This document shows, in pieces, positions 23,475 to 33,455 of a stretch of DNA of 64,000 bases. The notes beneath the pieces are model-generated. The model did no database searches. It had not been told where the DNA came from and saw only the letters and a list, made by a program, of their open reading frames with translations. The stretch comes from Progne subis subis. Its lineage: Eukaryota > Chordata > Aves > Passeriformes > Hirundinidae. The translations under genes were made by a program, and so were the position numbers. Positions within the stretch are counted from its first letter, which is position 1. Every line of letters begins with the position of its first letter. The stretch covers positions 62,001 to 126,000 of the forward strand of contig JAKJHU010000378.1 of NCBI GenBank assembly GCA_022316685.1, in the 5' to 3' direction.

Positions 23475-24404
23475 GGGCTTGAGGCTCCTTGCCCAGGCTC
23501 TCTCCAGAACACGCCCAGGCCAATGCTCAGCAGAGAAAAGCCCCGTGAGCAGCCCCAGGGTGGCCGTGGGCAGGCTGGGGGCAAACAGCATGGCTGGGGC
23601 TCTGCAAGGTCCCTGGGGAGATGGGAAGGAGCAGCAGAGCAGGGGCTGATCCATCCCCACTGCGCTGGACACCCCAGGGCAGCGTCCCAGAGCGTCCTCA
23701 TGCAACCTGCCAACAACATCCCCCTCTGCAGCCCTGGCCTCTCCCCCAGCTCACACAGGTGCCGCATCCTTGCAGGCACAGACACGGCAGTACTGGCTCA
23801 GGAGCCCCTGTTTGCACTGCCCAGAGCAGGCGTCAGCACCCCCCATGGTGTTGGTGTGGGGAGATGAACCTGAGGGAGCACAAATGCCATCAGCCCCTGG
23901 GCCAGGAAGGACTGGGGGGACAGCAGGGAAACCATTCAGGTTTGTGGTGGCCTCTGAAGTCAGCTAGAAAGTTTGTTCCCATGAGCTGTGAGTTTCCTGT
24001 GCCACTGCAGGTGTTGCTGCTCAGAGCCAGGGCTGCCTGGCAGCCACCCCCAAACTGCCCTCAGCATTTCCTTTGCCTCACCTTGGCTTTCTTTCCCCTT
24101 CCTGCTACAAATTTCTTAATTTTGCCCCTCCCTGTTCCCTCCCCTGCAAACAGCCCATCCCTGGTTGCCCTTTCCTTTCTGGCCTCATTCCCTGTTTCAG
24201 TTCCTGAGTTGGCACCATGGGAATGTCCGCTGGGGAGCAGGATCATCCTCCAAGTGCTTCAGGAATTGTCTGCATGCTCCTGCAGGACTGATATGATGGG
24301 TTTGGTGCTGTGAGTAGAAGCGATGGACCTGGGCTGCTGGACCTTCTGAAGAGAAGGTCCAAGGCTTATCTTGCAACTGCTGCAAGGATGGTTTCAGAGA
24401 CTCA

Positions 24405-24960
24405 CAGAATCAGCAAGGTTGGATAACACCTTGGACATCATCAAGTCCAGCCTGTGCCCTGACACTGCCTTGTCTCCCCTTAGCCTCCTTTTCTCCAGGA
24501 TAAACAACCCAGCTCCCTCAGCTGCTTCTCACAGGGCTTGTGTTCCAGACCAGTCACCAGCTTTGTTGACCTTCTCTGGACCACACTCCAGCCCCTCCAT
24601 GTCCTTCCTAAACTGGGGGGCCCAGAACTGGACGGAGCACTTGAGGTGCTGCCTAAACAGTGCTGAGCACAGGGGAAGAATTGCTGCCCTGGCCCTGCTG
24701 GCCACACCATTCCCTGTCCAGGCCAGGAGCCATTTACCTTCTTGGCCGTGTGGGCACACTGCTGGCTCTTGTCCAGCCTGCTGTCCATCAGTCCCCCAGG
24801 TCCCTTTCTGCCTGGCTTCTGTCCAGCCACTCTGCCTCCAGCCTGTCTGTTGTTTATCCTTGAGAAAAGGAGTCTCAAAGGAGACAAGGCAGTGTCAGGG
24901 CACAGGTTGGACTTGATGATGTCCAAGGTCTTTTCCAACCTGGCTGATTCTGTGATTCTC
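24405..24960. mobile_element. Fold-back CR1 in copy A
   Basis: 24405-24845 is CR1 in antisense (ccctcagctgcttctcacag, then gaagaattgctgccctgg, then cttcttggccgtgtgggcac). 24845-24960 is an inverted copy of the first 110 bp, ending gattctgtgattctctga. Two CR1 3' ends therefore face outward. The same structure is present in copy B at 53236-53795. Confidence 0.8.
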
Positions 24961-25109
24961 TGAAAACACCCTTGAAGCAGTTGCAGGATGAGCCCTTGGC
25001 CTACTCTTCAGAAGCTCCAGCAGCCCAGGTCCCTCAGCTTCTCCTCACAGCCCCAAAGCCCATCCTGTCAGTCCTGCAGAGCCTCTGCAGTGCAGGGGAA
25101 ACCCTGGGC

Positions 25110-25338
25110 AACTGAATAGCAGAATCAATATGATTTTAGCAGAAACCGTTTATTGTTTACCTTAAACTCCAGTCATGGACTCTAGCACTACTGTCCACAC
25201 GTACAGGTGTCTCTCAATTGGCTAAGCCACTTGTTCCCGAGGCAGGCACACATCCTTCAGGACTCCTCATTGGTCAAGTGTCCATCATCATGTTGTGTGT
25301 CCTCTAAGTTTTGCATTGTTTTTAAAACAGTTTCTTGT
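25110..25338 (-). mobile_element. LTR-like tail fragment at the end of copy A
   Basis: Read on the minus strand, this AT-rich block has AATAAA followed by TTGATTCTGCTATTCAG, like an R-U5 end. It is shared with 53950-54220. No internal region is attached, so assignment is tentative. Confidence 0.3.
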
Positions 25339-25939
25339 TATAAATAAATTCTATTCAAATAATCTATGTTTTAGTTACTTAATTGTTAAGTAATTCCATT
25401 AAGATTGTTAATGCTATTTCTGTATAAAGAATTTACCTTCTTCCTGTTTTAACACTGATTATCACCTTATTTACTTGTTTGTTAATTAAGAATTCACCTT
25501 ATTACCTGTATCTCTGCTCCCATTCGCCAGATAGTGTCTGAATATGCTAAATAAAAAGAACACTGGAATTCTGGAACAACTCAAGAACAAGAGACTCTGA
25601 AAAGCAGGGAACAAAGTAAAATCCAGGACTGTAGTCGCATTTTAGACTAGTGCAAGAAGGTGCGGGGGTCCCGCGAAGCAGCTTTATTTAGTCGCCGTGA
25701 CCTGAGAAGGAGTCCCCCATCGCTGGACGACCCCTAATCAGCGACGCGAAACGGACTCCCCGGCAAGGGAAAAAGCCGGTGAGGGGGGTGGGAGTCCCCA
25801 GCTTTGCTGTGAAGCGAAGCTGTGTGTACCTCCTCCTCCACGTTGCCAAGGGAAGCAAGCAAGCTCTCCCCCAAGGCCAAGCTTGATAATAAAGAAACAT
25901 ACAAAAACCAGCAAGTCTCTGACTCTCTCTTTTTTTCCA
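25339..25939 (+). repeat. 5' LTR of the plus-strand gamma-like provirus
   Basis: It begins tgttataaataaattc where copy A/B paralogy stops, and ends near ttttccag. An AATAAA signal lies at about 25888-25893. The start is inferred from the paralogy break and the TG; no second LTR exists in the window for comparison. Confidence 0.5.
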
Positions 25940-25949
25940 GAAAAATTTC

Positions 25950-25970
25950 TGGGGGCTTCGTCCACGGGAT
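25950..25970 (+). promoter_or_regulatory. tRNA-Pro-like primer binding site with two extra bases
   Basis: The sequence TGGGGGCTTCGTCCACGGGAT matches the classical tRNA-Pro primer site TGGGGGCTCGTCCGGGAT except for an inserted T and an inserted A. It is placed where a primer site should be, about 10 bases past the LTR end. Confidence 0.65.
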
Positions 25971-26268
25971 CTGGCCACGCCTGAAGAGGGACCGAGGACG
26001 GGACGGCCGCTCGCCCTTCGGACCTCCGGGACAGCTGGACAAGCGGGAGCAGCCTGGGACTGTCAACGAGGAGGAGCGCCGGAGGGTGAGCATTCCGGCG
26101 GTGGGTAAAGGAGACGTGCGAGTGGGAGTGTGAAAGAGTCGGGGGCCGGCAGCTCGGACCCCCGGAACTGAGTGTGGACCCCTCGGTACTGTGGTTTTGG
26201 ACCCCCTGCGAGGGGGGCCTGGCCAGGAAAAGGGGGAAGCGAGAGAAACTAGTGAGTGAGGCGTCTCC

Positions 26269-26410
26269 TTAGGGGCAGAAAAACCCCCCCCGGGGCGTGC
26301 AGGGGAAACAGAGTGTGAGTGGCACGCATTAGGGGCAGAAAGACCCCCCCTGGGTGTGCAGGGGAAAACAGAGTGTGAGTGGCACGCATTAGGGGCAGGT
26401 CCCACCCCCT
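26269..26410 (+). repeat. 60-bp direct repeat in the retroviral leader
   Basis: ttaggggcag starts at 26269, 26329 and 26389, an exact 60-bp step. The first two units are full (ending gagtgtgagtggcacgca) and the third is partial. The block sits between primer site and gag, where packaging signals usually lie. Confidence 0.9.
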
Positions 26411-27341
26411 TAAAGGCTAGAGTAGCCTAGGAGGGTTTAGAGTCCCTGGAGGGGCGAGGAAAAACCGTACCAGGGTTGACAGGGTGTCCCCAAACACTGC
26501 AGGTGCCGAGAGCTCATGAGAGTCCCTGCTTCCCAGGACTGAGCCAGACGCACCTGGAGAGGGTGTGCTGCCGCGGTCTCAGGGAGGAGGCCGTAAACCC
26601 ATAGCCCGAGGACACCGGGGTGGGGAGTCAGCTTGTGAGGCAAGGCGGGCATCCTGCACACACACACTCATCCCTCTTGCCGAGGCTGCTTCGCTGGGGA
26701 GAAGTAGTCAAGCCAGTCCTGGTGGAAGGCAAAGGGGTCGGGCCTGCATGGGGTTGATCCTTGGAAACAAGGAAGGGATACTCCCCCAGGTAACCAGTGC
26801 GGAGTCTTGACCTCTTACCTCCGTTTCAAAAAGTGAAGAGGGGAACTGTACTAGTGACAGGCAGTCTAGTCCGGGGTTCGGACTGAAGGTGTCCGGCCCG
26901 GCGGGGGCTAAGGCGTGGGAAGGCCTGAGGCCCCGGAAGGGGATGCCAGTACTAGGGACCCTGTCGTGCCCGCAAAGCGTGTCCAGAGTCTCAGGGGTGA
27001 GGCAAGGTGCGGGGGTACATAGGGAGGTGAGGTCATTAGGACTCACCTCAAAGGGGTCAGAAGAGAGTCTGAGCCCCTGGTGTAAGTAAAGTGTGAGCGT
27101 CCAAGGAAGTGAAGAAGGTTAGAGAAGTGAGTAGAAAGAGAGAGCTTCCTCTAATGAAAGCAAAAGTGTAGGAAAGAGTAGAAAAGCATAAAGTTTAGGA
27201 GTTTTATGTTGAAGTGTTCAAGAATTAAGTCAGGAGATTTGAAGTAAAAGGGAGAAAAGCTGAAGAATTTTTTTTGCTTGAAAAAACCTGTGTTGCCAGT
27301 CAGTAGAAGGCACCTTTGAAATTTTTTTCAGTTTAAAGAAA

Positions 27342-29210
27342 ATGGGACAATGTACTAGTAAGAAAAAGAAATCCCAAAAGGGAAATAACAAAGTAAAGAG
27401 TATTCCACCCGGTAGTCCCTTAGAACAACTTTTAGCTAAATGGGATTCTTTAGAGGCCACAAAAGGACTAGATCAGGTTAAAATGGTGTTTTATTGCACA
27501 GAAGTCTGACCAAATTAAAATTACCAGGAGAGTGGCCATGGTTTGGAACACATGATGAGTGGATGTGCTATCAGTTAAACCAGTACCTAAGAACTCAGGA
27601 AGATCCAGACGTAAACCAGTTAGCTTATGCTGCTTGTTGGCAAAAGAGAGCCACGAGTAAAGAGAATATAAAAGTCTGCAAATTAAAAGAAAAGAAAAGC
27701 GTGAAAGAAAAAAAACAGAAAGAGGAAAGAACAGAAACTAATCACAGATGGGACCCTTTAGACCATTTACCCCCTCCAATTTACCCAGAGGTGCCCCAAG
27801 TCCCTCAAAATCCTGTCCCAGTTCCCCTACTAACTTCCCCGAGTCAAACTCAAACTCCTTCAGAACCCTTTCCTCTTCTTCCCCCAGTGGTTCCATCATC
27901 ACCCCTCCTTAACAGCTCTCCTCCCCAGTCCTTAGTACCTTCTCCCTCTACTCTCCCAACAGCCCCTTTGCCACCTCCTTCCAATAGTCAAAATTCTTTA
28001 GCCCCAGTTATAACCCCTCCAGTTTCCCAAAACACAAACCTCTTCCCTAGCCCCCCTTCTCCCACAGTACCATCTTCTGGTTTCTCCCCCTACAGATTTT
28101 ACTACCTCCCCCTCACCTACAGTAATTCCCCTGCCACCCACCCTAATTGGGAGTTAACCAAACCCCTACAGACTCCTGTGAGTCATCCCATTCTCCTGGA
28201 AATCCCCAGGAAATTTGTAACTCAGCCAGTGTTATCAGTTAATAATGTAAGTGAAGGACCCTATTGTAACACAAGGTCAAAAGCCTTAAAGCCAGAAAAA
28301 CTTTTTCCCCTCAGGGAGTGCCTATGGGAGGAGTGATTGGAGGAGTGGGATTTGTAAATGCCCCATTAACAGCCTCTGAGGTAAGAGGATTTAAGAAAGA
28401 GCTAGGAAATTTAGTTGAAGATCCCATAGGTATTGCCACACAGGTAGACCAATTCCTTGGGCCCAATGTTTATACATGGGGAGAGTTGAATTCTATATTA
28501 AACATCTTGTTCTCCCCTGAGGAAATACGAATGATTAGAACAGCAAGTATCAGAATCTGGGAAAGGGAAAATAGGTTGGGGCCACCTGGAGATCATAAAT
28601 TACCGATAACTGACCCAGGGTGGGACCCAAATCGAGAAGAGGAAAGACAAAATATGAGAGACTATAGGTCCTTGATAGTAAGAGGTATAAGAGAATCTGT
28701 CCCCAGAGGGAATAATACTAAATTAGCTTTTGATGGGTCCCAAGAAAAAGATGAGACTCCTGCCACTTGGCTAAATCGATTAAAAGAAATTTTCAATTAT
28801 ATTCAAGCATAGACCCTGATAGTCCTGAGGGACAAGTAATTCTAAAAGTGCAGTTTGTAACAAAGTCATGGCCAGATATACGGAGAAAATTAGAAAAAAT
28901 TGAAGATTGGCAGGAGAAAAGTATTAATGAATTATTAAAAGAAGCCTTCAGAGTTTACCTGAGGAGAGAAGAAGAAAAAGCTAAAGCCAAGGCTCGCATT
29001 ATGGTAGCTGTAGCACGAGAAAGTACTGGAGTAGCAGAAAACCAGAAAAACTCCCCCTGGAAATCTAGCGAGGGAGGACCAAGACCCTCATTTAAAGAAC
29101 CAAGTCACCCATAGTACCACCGTGGGTAAATTTAAAAAGAAGTAACCAGGAGAGAATAGAACTTGTTATTACTGTGGTGAAATAGGGCATTTAAAAAGGG
29201 GATTGTAAGA
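27342..29210 (+). pseudogene. gag: gag of the plus-strand gamma-like provirus, frameshifted
   Basis: The ATG at 27342 gives MGQCTSKKKK, a glycine-2 start typical of myristoylated matrix, with a TGA near 27506. A second frame (27494-28336) continues the matrix (GEWPWFGTHDEW) and a long proline-rich domain with a PPPIYP late-domain-like motif. The capsid frame (28318-28812) has VYTWGELNSILNILFSPEE. A further frame (28767-29114) has the major-homology-like and charged coil regions. Past the stop, CYYCGEIGHLKRG marks the zinc knuckle around 29165-29200. At least four breaks are visible. Confidence 0.87.
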
Positions 29211-29329
29211 AATTATCACTTGATGAAGCTATTGCAAAGGAGCAAGATGCCCTGGAGAGGGTGCTGAAAGGGGAGGATTAGGGGTGTCAGAGGCTCTATA
29301 AAATAGGGGACCCAATAGAACAACAAGAT

Positions 29330-29640
29330 GAGCCTCTAGTAAACTTTGATGTGGGTCCCCAAAGTGAAGAATATGAATTCTTAGTGGACACAGGAGCTGA
29401 TAGATCGAGTTTAAGGAAATTACCAACAGGGGTAACAATCGGGACAAAAACTTGTGAAGTGTTAGGGGCTGAAGGGAGGCCCTTTCGAGCATTAATAGTT
29501 GAAGGAGTAGAGATTAAAGGGAACTCAAAGCACTGTGTAGCTGTTTTTCTTTATTTACCACATACAGAACCAATTTACTAGGCAGAGACTTACAAGTGCA
29601 GCTCGGGGTAGGAGTTATCCCAAAAGATGGAAAAATGGTT
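29330..29640 (+). pseudogene. pro: Protease remnant, plus-strand gamma-like provirus
   Basis: The frame 29351-29581 has the active-site FLVDTGADRSSLRK, followed by the flap. Then the frame stops. LLGRDL-like coding (aggcagagacttacaa) follows in another frame near 29578. It lies between nucleocapsid and RT. Confidence 0.78.
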
Positions 29641-30714
29641 GTGCATATCATGAAAACTGACCAAGGGGATATACAAGAGATAATCCAGAAGTGTGGGCTA
29701 CAGAGGGAAAATATGGGTGTTTAGATATCCCTCCCATTAAGATAGAAATGCAAAAAGATACCCCTGCCATCAGAGTCAAGCAATACCCAATGTCACCAGA
29801 AGGAAAGAAAGGGCTAGCTTCAGTAATTGAGCATCTTTTAAAGAAAATATCTTAGAACCGTGTATGTCCCCTCATAACACCCCTATATTAGCCATAAAGA
29901 AAGATGAGGGAAAGTTTAGATTAGTCCAGATTTGAGAGAAATAAATAAAGAACTATTGCTCGACACCCAGTAGTACCTAACCCCTATACCTTGCTGAGTA
30001 AAATTCCAAGAGAGCATACCTGGTTCACAGGGATAGACTTAAAGGATGCTTTTTGGCATGTCCCCTAGCAGAGGAGTGTAGGGATTGGTTCGCCTTTGAA
30101 TGGGAACATCCAGACAGGGAAGGAAACAACAGCTAAGGTGGACCCGGTTACCACAGGGATATACGGAATCGCCAAATATCTTCGGACAGGCCCTAGAAAC
30201 ATTATTAGAACAGTTTAGTCCCAAAGAAGGAGTTCAAATTTTGCAATACGTGGATGATTTATTAATATCAGGGGAGACAGAAAAAGAAGTTAAAGATGTA
30301 AGTATACAACTTCTAAACTTTCTTGGAGAAAAGGGGTTAAAAGTATCTCAGAGTAAACTACAGTTTGTAGAAAATGAAGTCACTTATTTAGGACACATAA
30401 TCGGAAAGGGGAGTAAAAGGTTAAGCCCTGCAAGAATTTCAGGAATAGTGTCTATATCACCTCCAAAAACTAAGAGAGACATAAGGAAACTTCTAGGCCT
30501 GTTTGGATACTGCAAGCAACGGGATAGATAAGTACACTCAAGGGGTCAAATTTCTTTATGATAAATTAATAGACCAGGAACCAATGAATTGGACAGAAAG
30601 TGACGAGAGGCAGCTACAGGATCTAAAAGAGAAATTATCCTTAGCACCAGTTTTAAGCTTACCAGATCTTAAAAAGGAGTTTGATTTGTTTGTAAACACG
30701 AGGAAGGGATAGCA
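29640..30714 (+). pseudogene. pol: Reverse transcriptase fragment, plus-strand gamma-like provirus
   Basis: Fingers-region coding (QYPMSPEGKKG) is visible near 29780, and [12 protein letters not shown] near 30025. The YVDD box (LQYVDDLLISGETEKE) falls in the frame 30100-30531, followed by LLGLFGYCKQ. A last frame (30503-30712) reads into the connection region and stops at TAG 30710-30712, right at the edge of the next element. Several frameshifts are present. Confidence 0.85.
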
Positions 30715-31415
30715 TGTCGCTGTCCCATCTGGGGTGCCAGTTGTTTCTCTGCACGCAGGGACAGCAGTTGTTGAGGGGCTGCTTGCTGGAGCTTACATTC
30801 CCCGCATTCAGGTGGCTTTAGAGTCTTTTTTGCCCTCTGCAAAGCTCTGAGCCAAACGCAGGAAAAGACGGAGTCTTCAAGGTTGCATGCCTCGTGTTTA
30901 TTAGTTCTTATCTTACAATTTTCTCAGTGTCCTGCAAGATGTTTGCTGCGGCTTGGACATCTGGCGACTCCCCCCGTCTCAGGGTTGTCCATATCTTTTA
31001 TACTAATTGCTATGTATTTGATATTTACTATTTATTACCAATGTCTATCACTATTACTAAAAAGGTCATCTTCTCTTTGATCCAATCCTCACAAACTACT
31101 TTGTGCCAACGTCACTGCAGAAATGGAGTGGGGGAAGAAAGAAGAAGAAGGAGGCAACGCCCCAAATTCTCCATCTTGTCCCCATGCACTTCAATACAAG
31201 AAATCCAAAACCACTGTTTTTCTCACCCTGTGATATACTAAACTACAATCTTTCACACTTTTGTGGCCTGCAATGCTTCTGCAGTGCAAGAAGTCTCTCC
31301 CATGGACTGAGATCAAAGCCAGTGTCTCTCTGAGCTCTGGGCTGGGGTCTCAGAGCCCCCCTGCCCAGGTCTCTGACCCTCCAGGGCAAACAAAGGAATG
31401 CCCTGGACTCCAACA
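30715..31415 (-). repeat. 3' LTR of the minus-strand beta/alpha-like provirus
   Basis: It starts TGTCGCTG and ends CTCCAACA, next to the polypurine tract (sense AGGAGGGGGAGA, 31416-31430). It aligns with 35845-36544 throughout, with scattered differences that indicate an old insertion. Two primer-site-like repeats (30719-30739 and 30751-30766) lie at its U5 edge. Confidence 0.85.
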
Positions 31416-32546
31416 TCTCCCCCTCCTGTTTGAACCAAAAACACTTCCTTGGCCATTCTGTCCATGGTTTGCTGTATACTTTGAAACAAACACGGCAAAA
31501 TCATGAGGATTACAAGCCCTACTAAAATATATGTAACTATCTTCAAAATTTTCTTCCACAATAGTGAAAGGTCAAACAAATTGAACAAACCATCCATCCA
31601 GGACCCAATCACCTCTCCAAGTTTGTTCACACTCTCCTGCAACTGCCTGATGTTCTCATGAATGGATTTGGAATGATCTGACAAATTCTTGCAGCACATT
31701 CCCTCAAATTCCTCACACCCATGCTCATGGGTCAGCAAAAGATCATCAATTGCTGCCCTGCTTTTGAGACTTGCTCATCTTACACTGTCAATGTCTACCA
31801 ACATGTCACTCAGTGCAAGAGAGATGGCTCAGGCATGTTTGCTCAGCTAACAACCCACTCGATCTAACTGTGTTAAGGCTGCTTCTGAACTGATTTTTTC
31901 CTCTATGTTTTTGTTCTCTCATCAGTGTCATGTTGGGTGTTAGCAATGAATGCATTCCACTGCTGCGTGGACCACCTTTGGCATTTGCAGGATTTGCAGG
32001 CCAAATCTTGTCCCCACAAATGAGAAAGTTTCCCCTCAGCAACTGAATCGGGAAATGATTGGATGGTTTTCCAGCATCTTAGTGTAATTACACCAAAACA
32101 ATGAATTTCTGCAGAAATTGAGGTTTGGTAGTGACGTCTGTAACTTAATTTTTTGCCACTCCAGAAAGGCCGAATTTCACACAGAATTGCTTTTGGACTG
32201 ATCCAAGAATTTCCAGTTCCTGGGGTTCAAAAGGAGCCACAGGAAGGAATTTCATCCAAACATCCCATTGGTCCACTGGATATACCATGAACTTTGAAAT
32301 CACTGGAGGGATATTTTCTGGAATCAGCCATTCGCTCACTGGCAACTCCACTAAACATGTTGAAAAAGGTTTCCCTGGCTTTGAGTGTGTCAGGCAGATG
32401 GTATCCAAGCCTGATGCATTGGCTAGAGTTTCCCAAACATTCTCTTTTGGTTGAGCCATGGGCAAAACTGCCGCACTGCTCAAGGCAACCAAGGAGAGAA
32501 TGAAGCACAAGGATAGTTTCTTTATTTTCAATGCCCTCTTTTCCAT
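31313..32546 (-). pseudogene. env: env remnant, beta/alpha-like provirus
   Basis: The start at 32546 gives a basic leader then LCFILSLVALSSAAVL, a clear signal peptide, followed by the SU N-terminus (ENVWETLANASGLDTICL). The middle of SU is broken. The TM frame (31738-31313) has CEEFEGMCC (CX6CC), a coil, and the span ILKIVTYILVGLVILMILP. This frame reads through the polypurine tract and about 34 codons into the LTR before stopping at 31313. Confidence 0.82.
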
Positions 32547-32716
32547 TGGGAATTCCTAGAAATGCAAACACCACCCAAGCCCCAAGGAAAACTCAAATCC
32601 TAGAGTCTCTTTTGCATGTAGAACAAAGGGATGTCTGCTGTCTTGACACCGGCTCTCGTCTGCGTGCCCACTTCTCTTCCTTCGATCTTGTGGTCTGTCT
32701 CTGCTTTCATCTGGAC

Positions 32717-33250
32717 TCAGTACGGTTTTACGTGCTTTGCTGCTAGTCCAACTGCTGTGAAGACACAAGCAAATCCCTTGCCCCAAGTTACTAATTTGAA
32801 TGGTTTCTCAATTTGCCCTGTTTCTGGGTTTCTGATCAGAATCAAAGGATTTTCCTTCAGTTTCGCTCTTGGATTGACCGCTCCCATGGATGCAGGAGAC
32901 TGCACAAGCTCACAATCAGGACAAGCACTAATGACTCTCTTTGCCTGACTTTTGGAAATGTGAAAACTTCTCATTAGTACTTGAGCATTCTGATGAAAGA
33001 ATGCAGGATTCAATTTTGCCTGTTCAAAAATGTTTGGTAAAGTTCTTGAAATTGTCATGATCAATTTGTCTGCATGTGCACTGCCTTCTGCCAAAAATCC
33101 CAGGAGGGATGAATGTGCCCTCACATCAGAGATAAAGTATTTATGTTTTCTGTTTTGCAACAATGTCCTCATACACAGCAAATATGAATACAAATTTTCA
33201 CTGTCAACCTTTCTCAAAAGTGAATCTCCAAGTTTCCAGAACCACACCAC
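32717..33250 (-). pseudogene. pol: pol remnant: RNase H end fused to integrase pieces
   Basis: The 178-codon frame begins with RNase H C-terminal sequence (FLAEGSAHADKLI). It continues into the HHCC region of integrase (FHQNAQVLMRSFHISKSQAK, then CPDC), then jumps to the integrase C-terminus (LILIRNPETGQIEKPFKLVTWG). The catalytic core is missing. The same order with the core present is seen at about 50300-51220 in the intact provirus, so this is an internal deletion. Confidence 0.8.
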
Positions 33251-33455
33251 CTGTGATCAAACCAAAAGGTTGCTGAAACAGCTCAAAAGCTCTGACCACT
33301 GCTGTTAATTCCACTGTTTGTGATGACCCTTGTACTATTTCTTATATCTGATTTCCACTCTCCCTTGATGTCATCCTTTGGCTTTTCCCTGAAACTTATT
33401 TTTGCCTTCAACAATCTGTGACTTGGAAAATGAATAGTACAAACACCATAGTAAT

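Larger units (their letters stand above)
20990..25335. repeat. Duplication copy A (zinc-finger unit)
   Basis: This copy shares its order with copy B (42240-44581 continued at 52614-54230): zinc-finger exon 2, exon 1, intron, LTR, a roughly 400-bp unique block, fold-back CR1, and an LTR-like tail. The inverted copy C (54287-56400) holds the LTR and zinc-finger part. The A and B paralogy ends near 25335, where a gamma-like provirus starts. At 23891-23896 copy A keeps the single cagccc that is duplicated around the young provirus in copy B. Confidence 0.85.
25339..30714 (+). mobile_element. Gamma-like provirus, plus strand, truncated in RT
   Basis: It has an LTR, a tRNA-Pro-like primer site, a 1.4-kb leader, gag, pro and the first part of RT in order. 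It ends abruptly at 30714 against the LTR of a minus-strand provirus. No RNase H, integrase, env or 3' LTR follows on the other side of that element, so the downstream half was deleted or moved. The capsid and RT resemble those of the 9315-18116 element, so both belong to related gamma-like lineages. All frames are interrupted. Confidence 0.88.
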
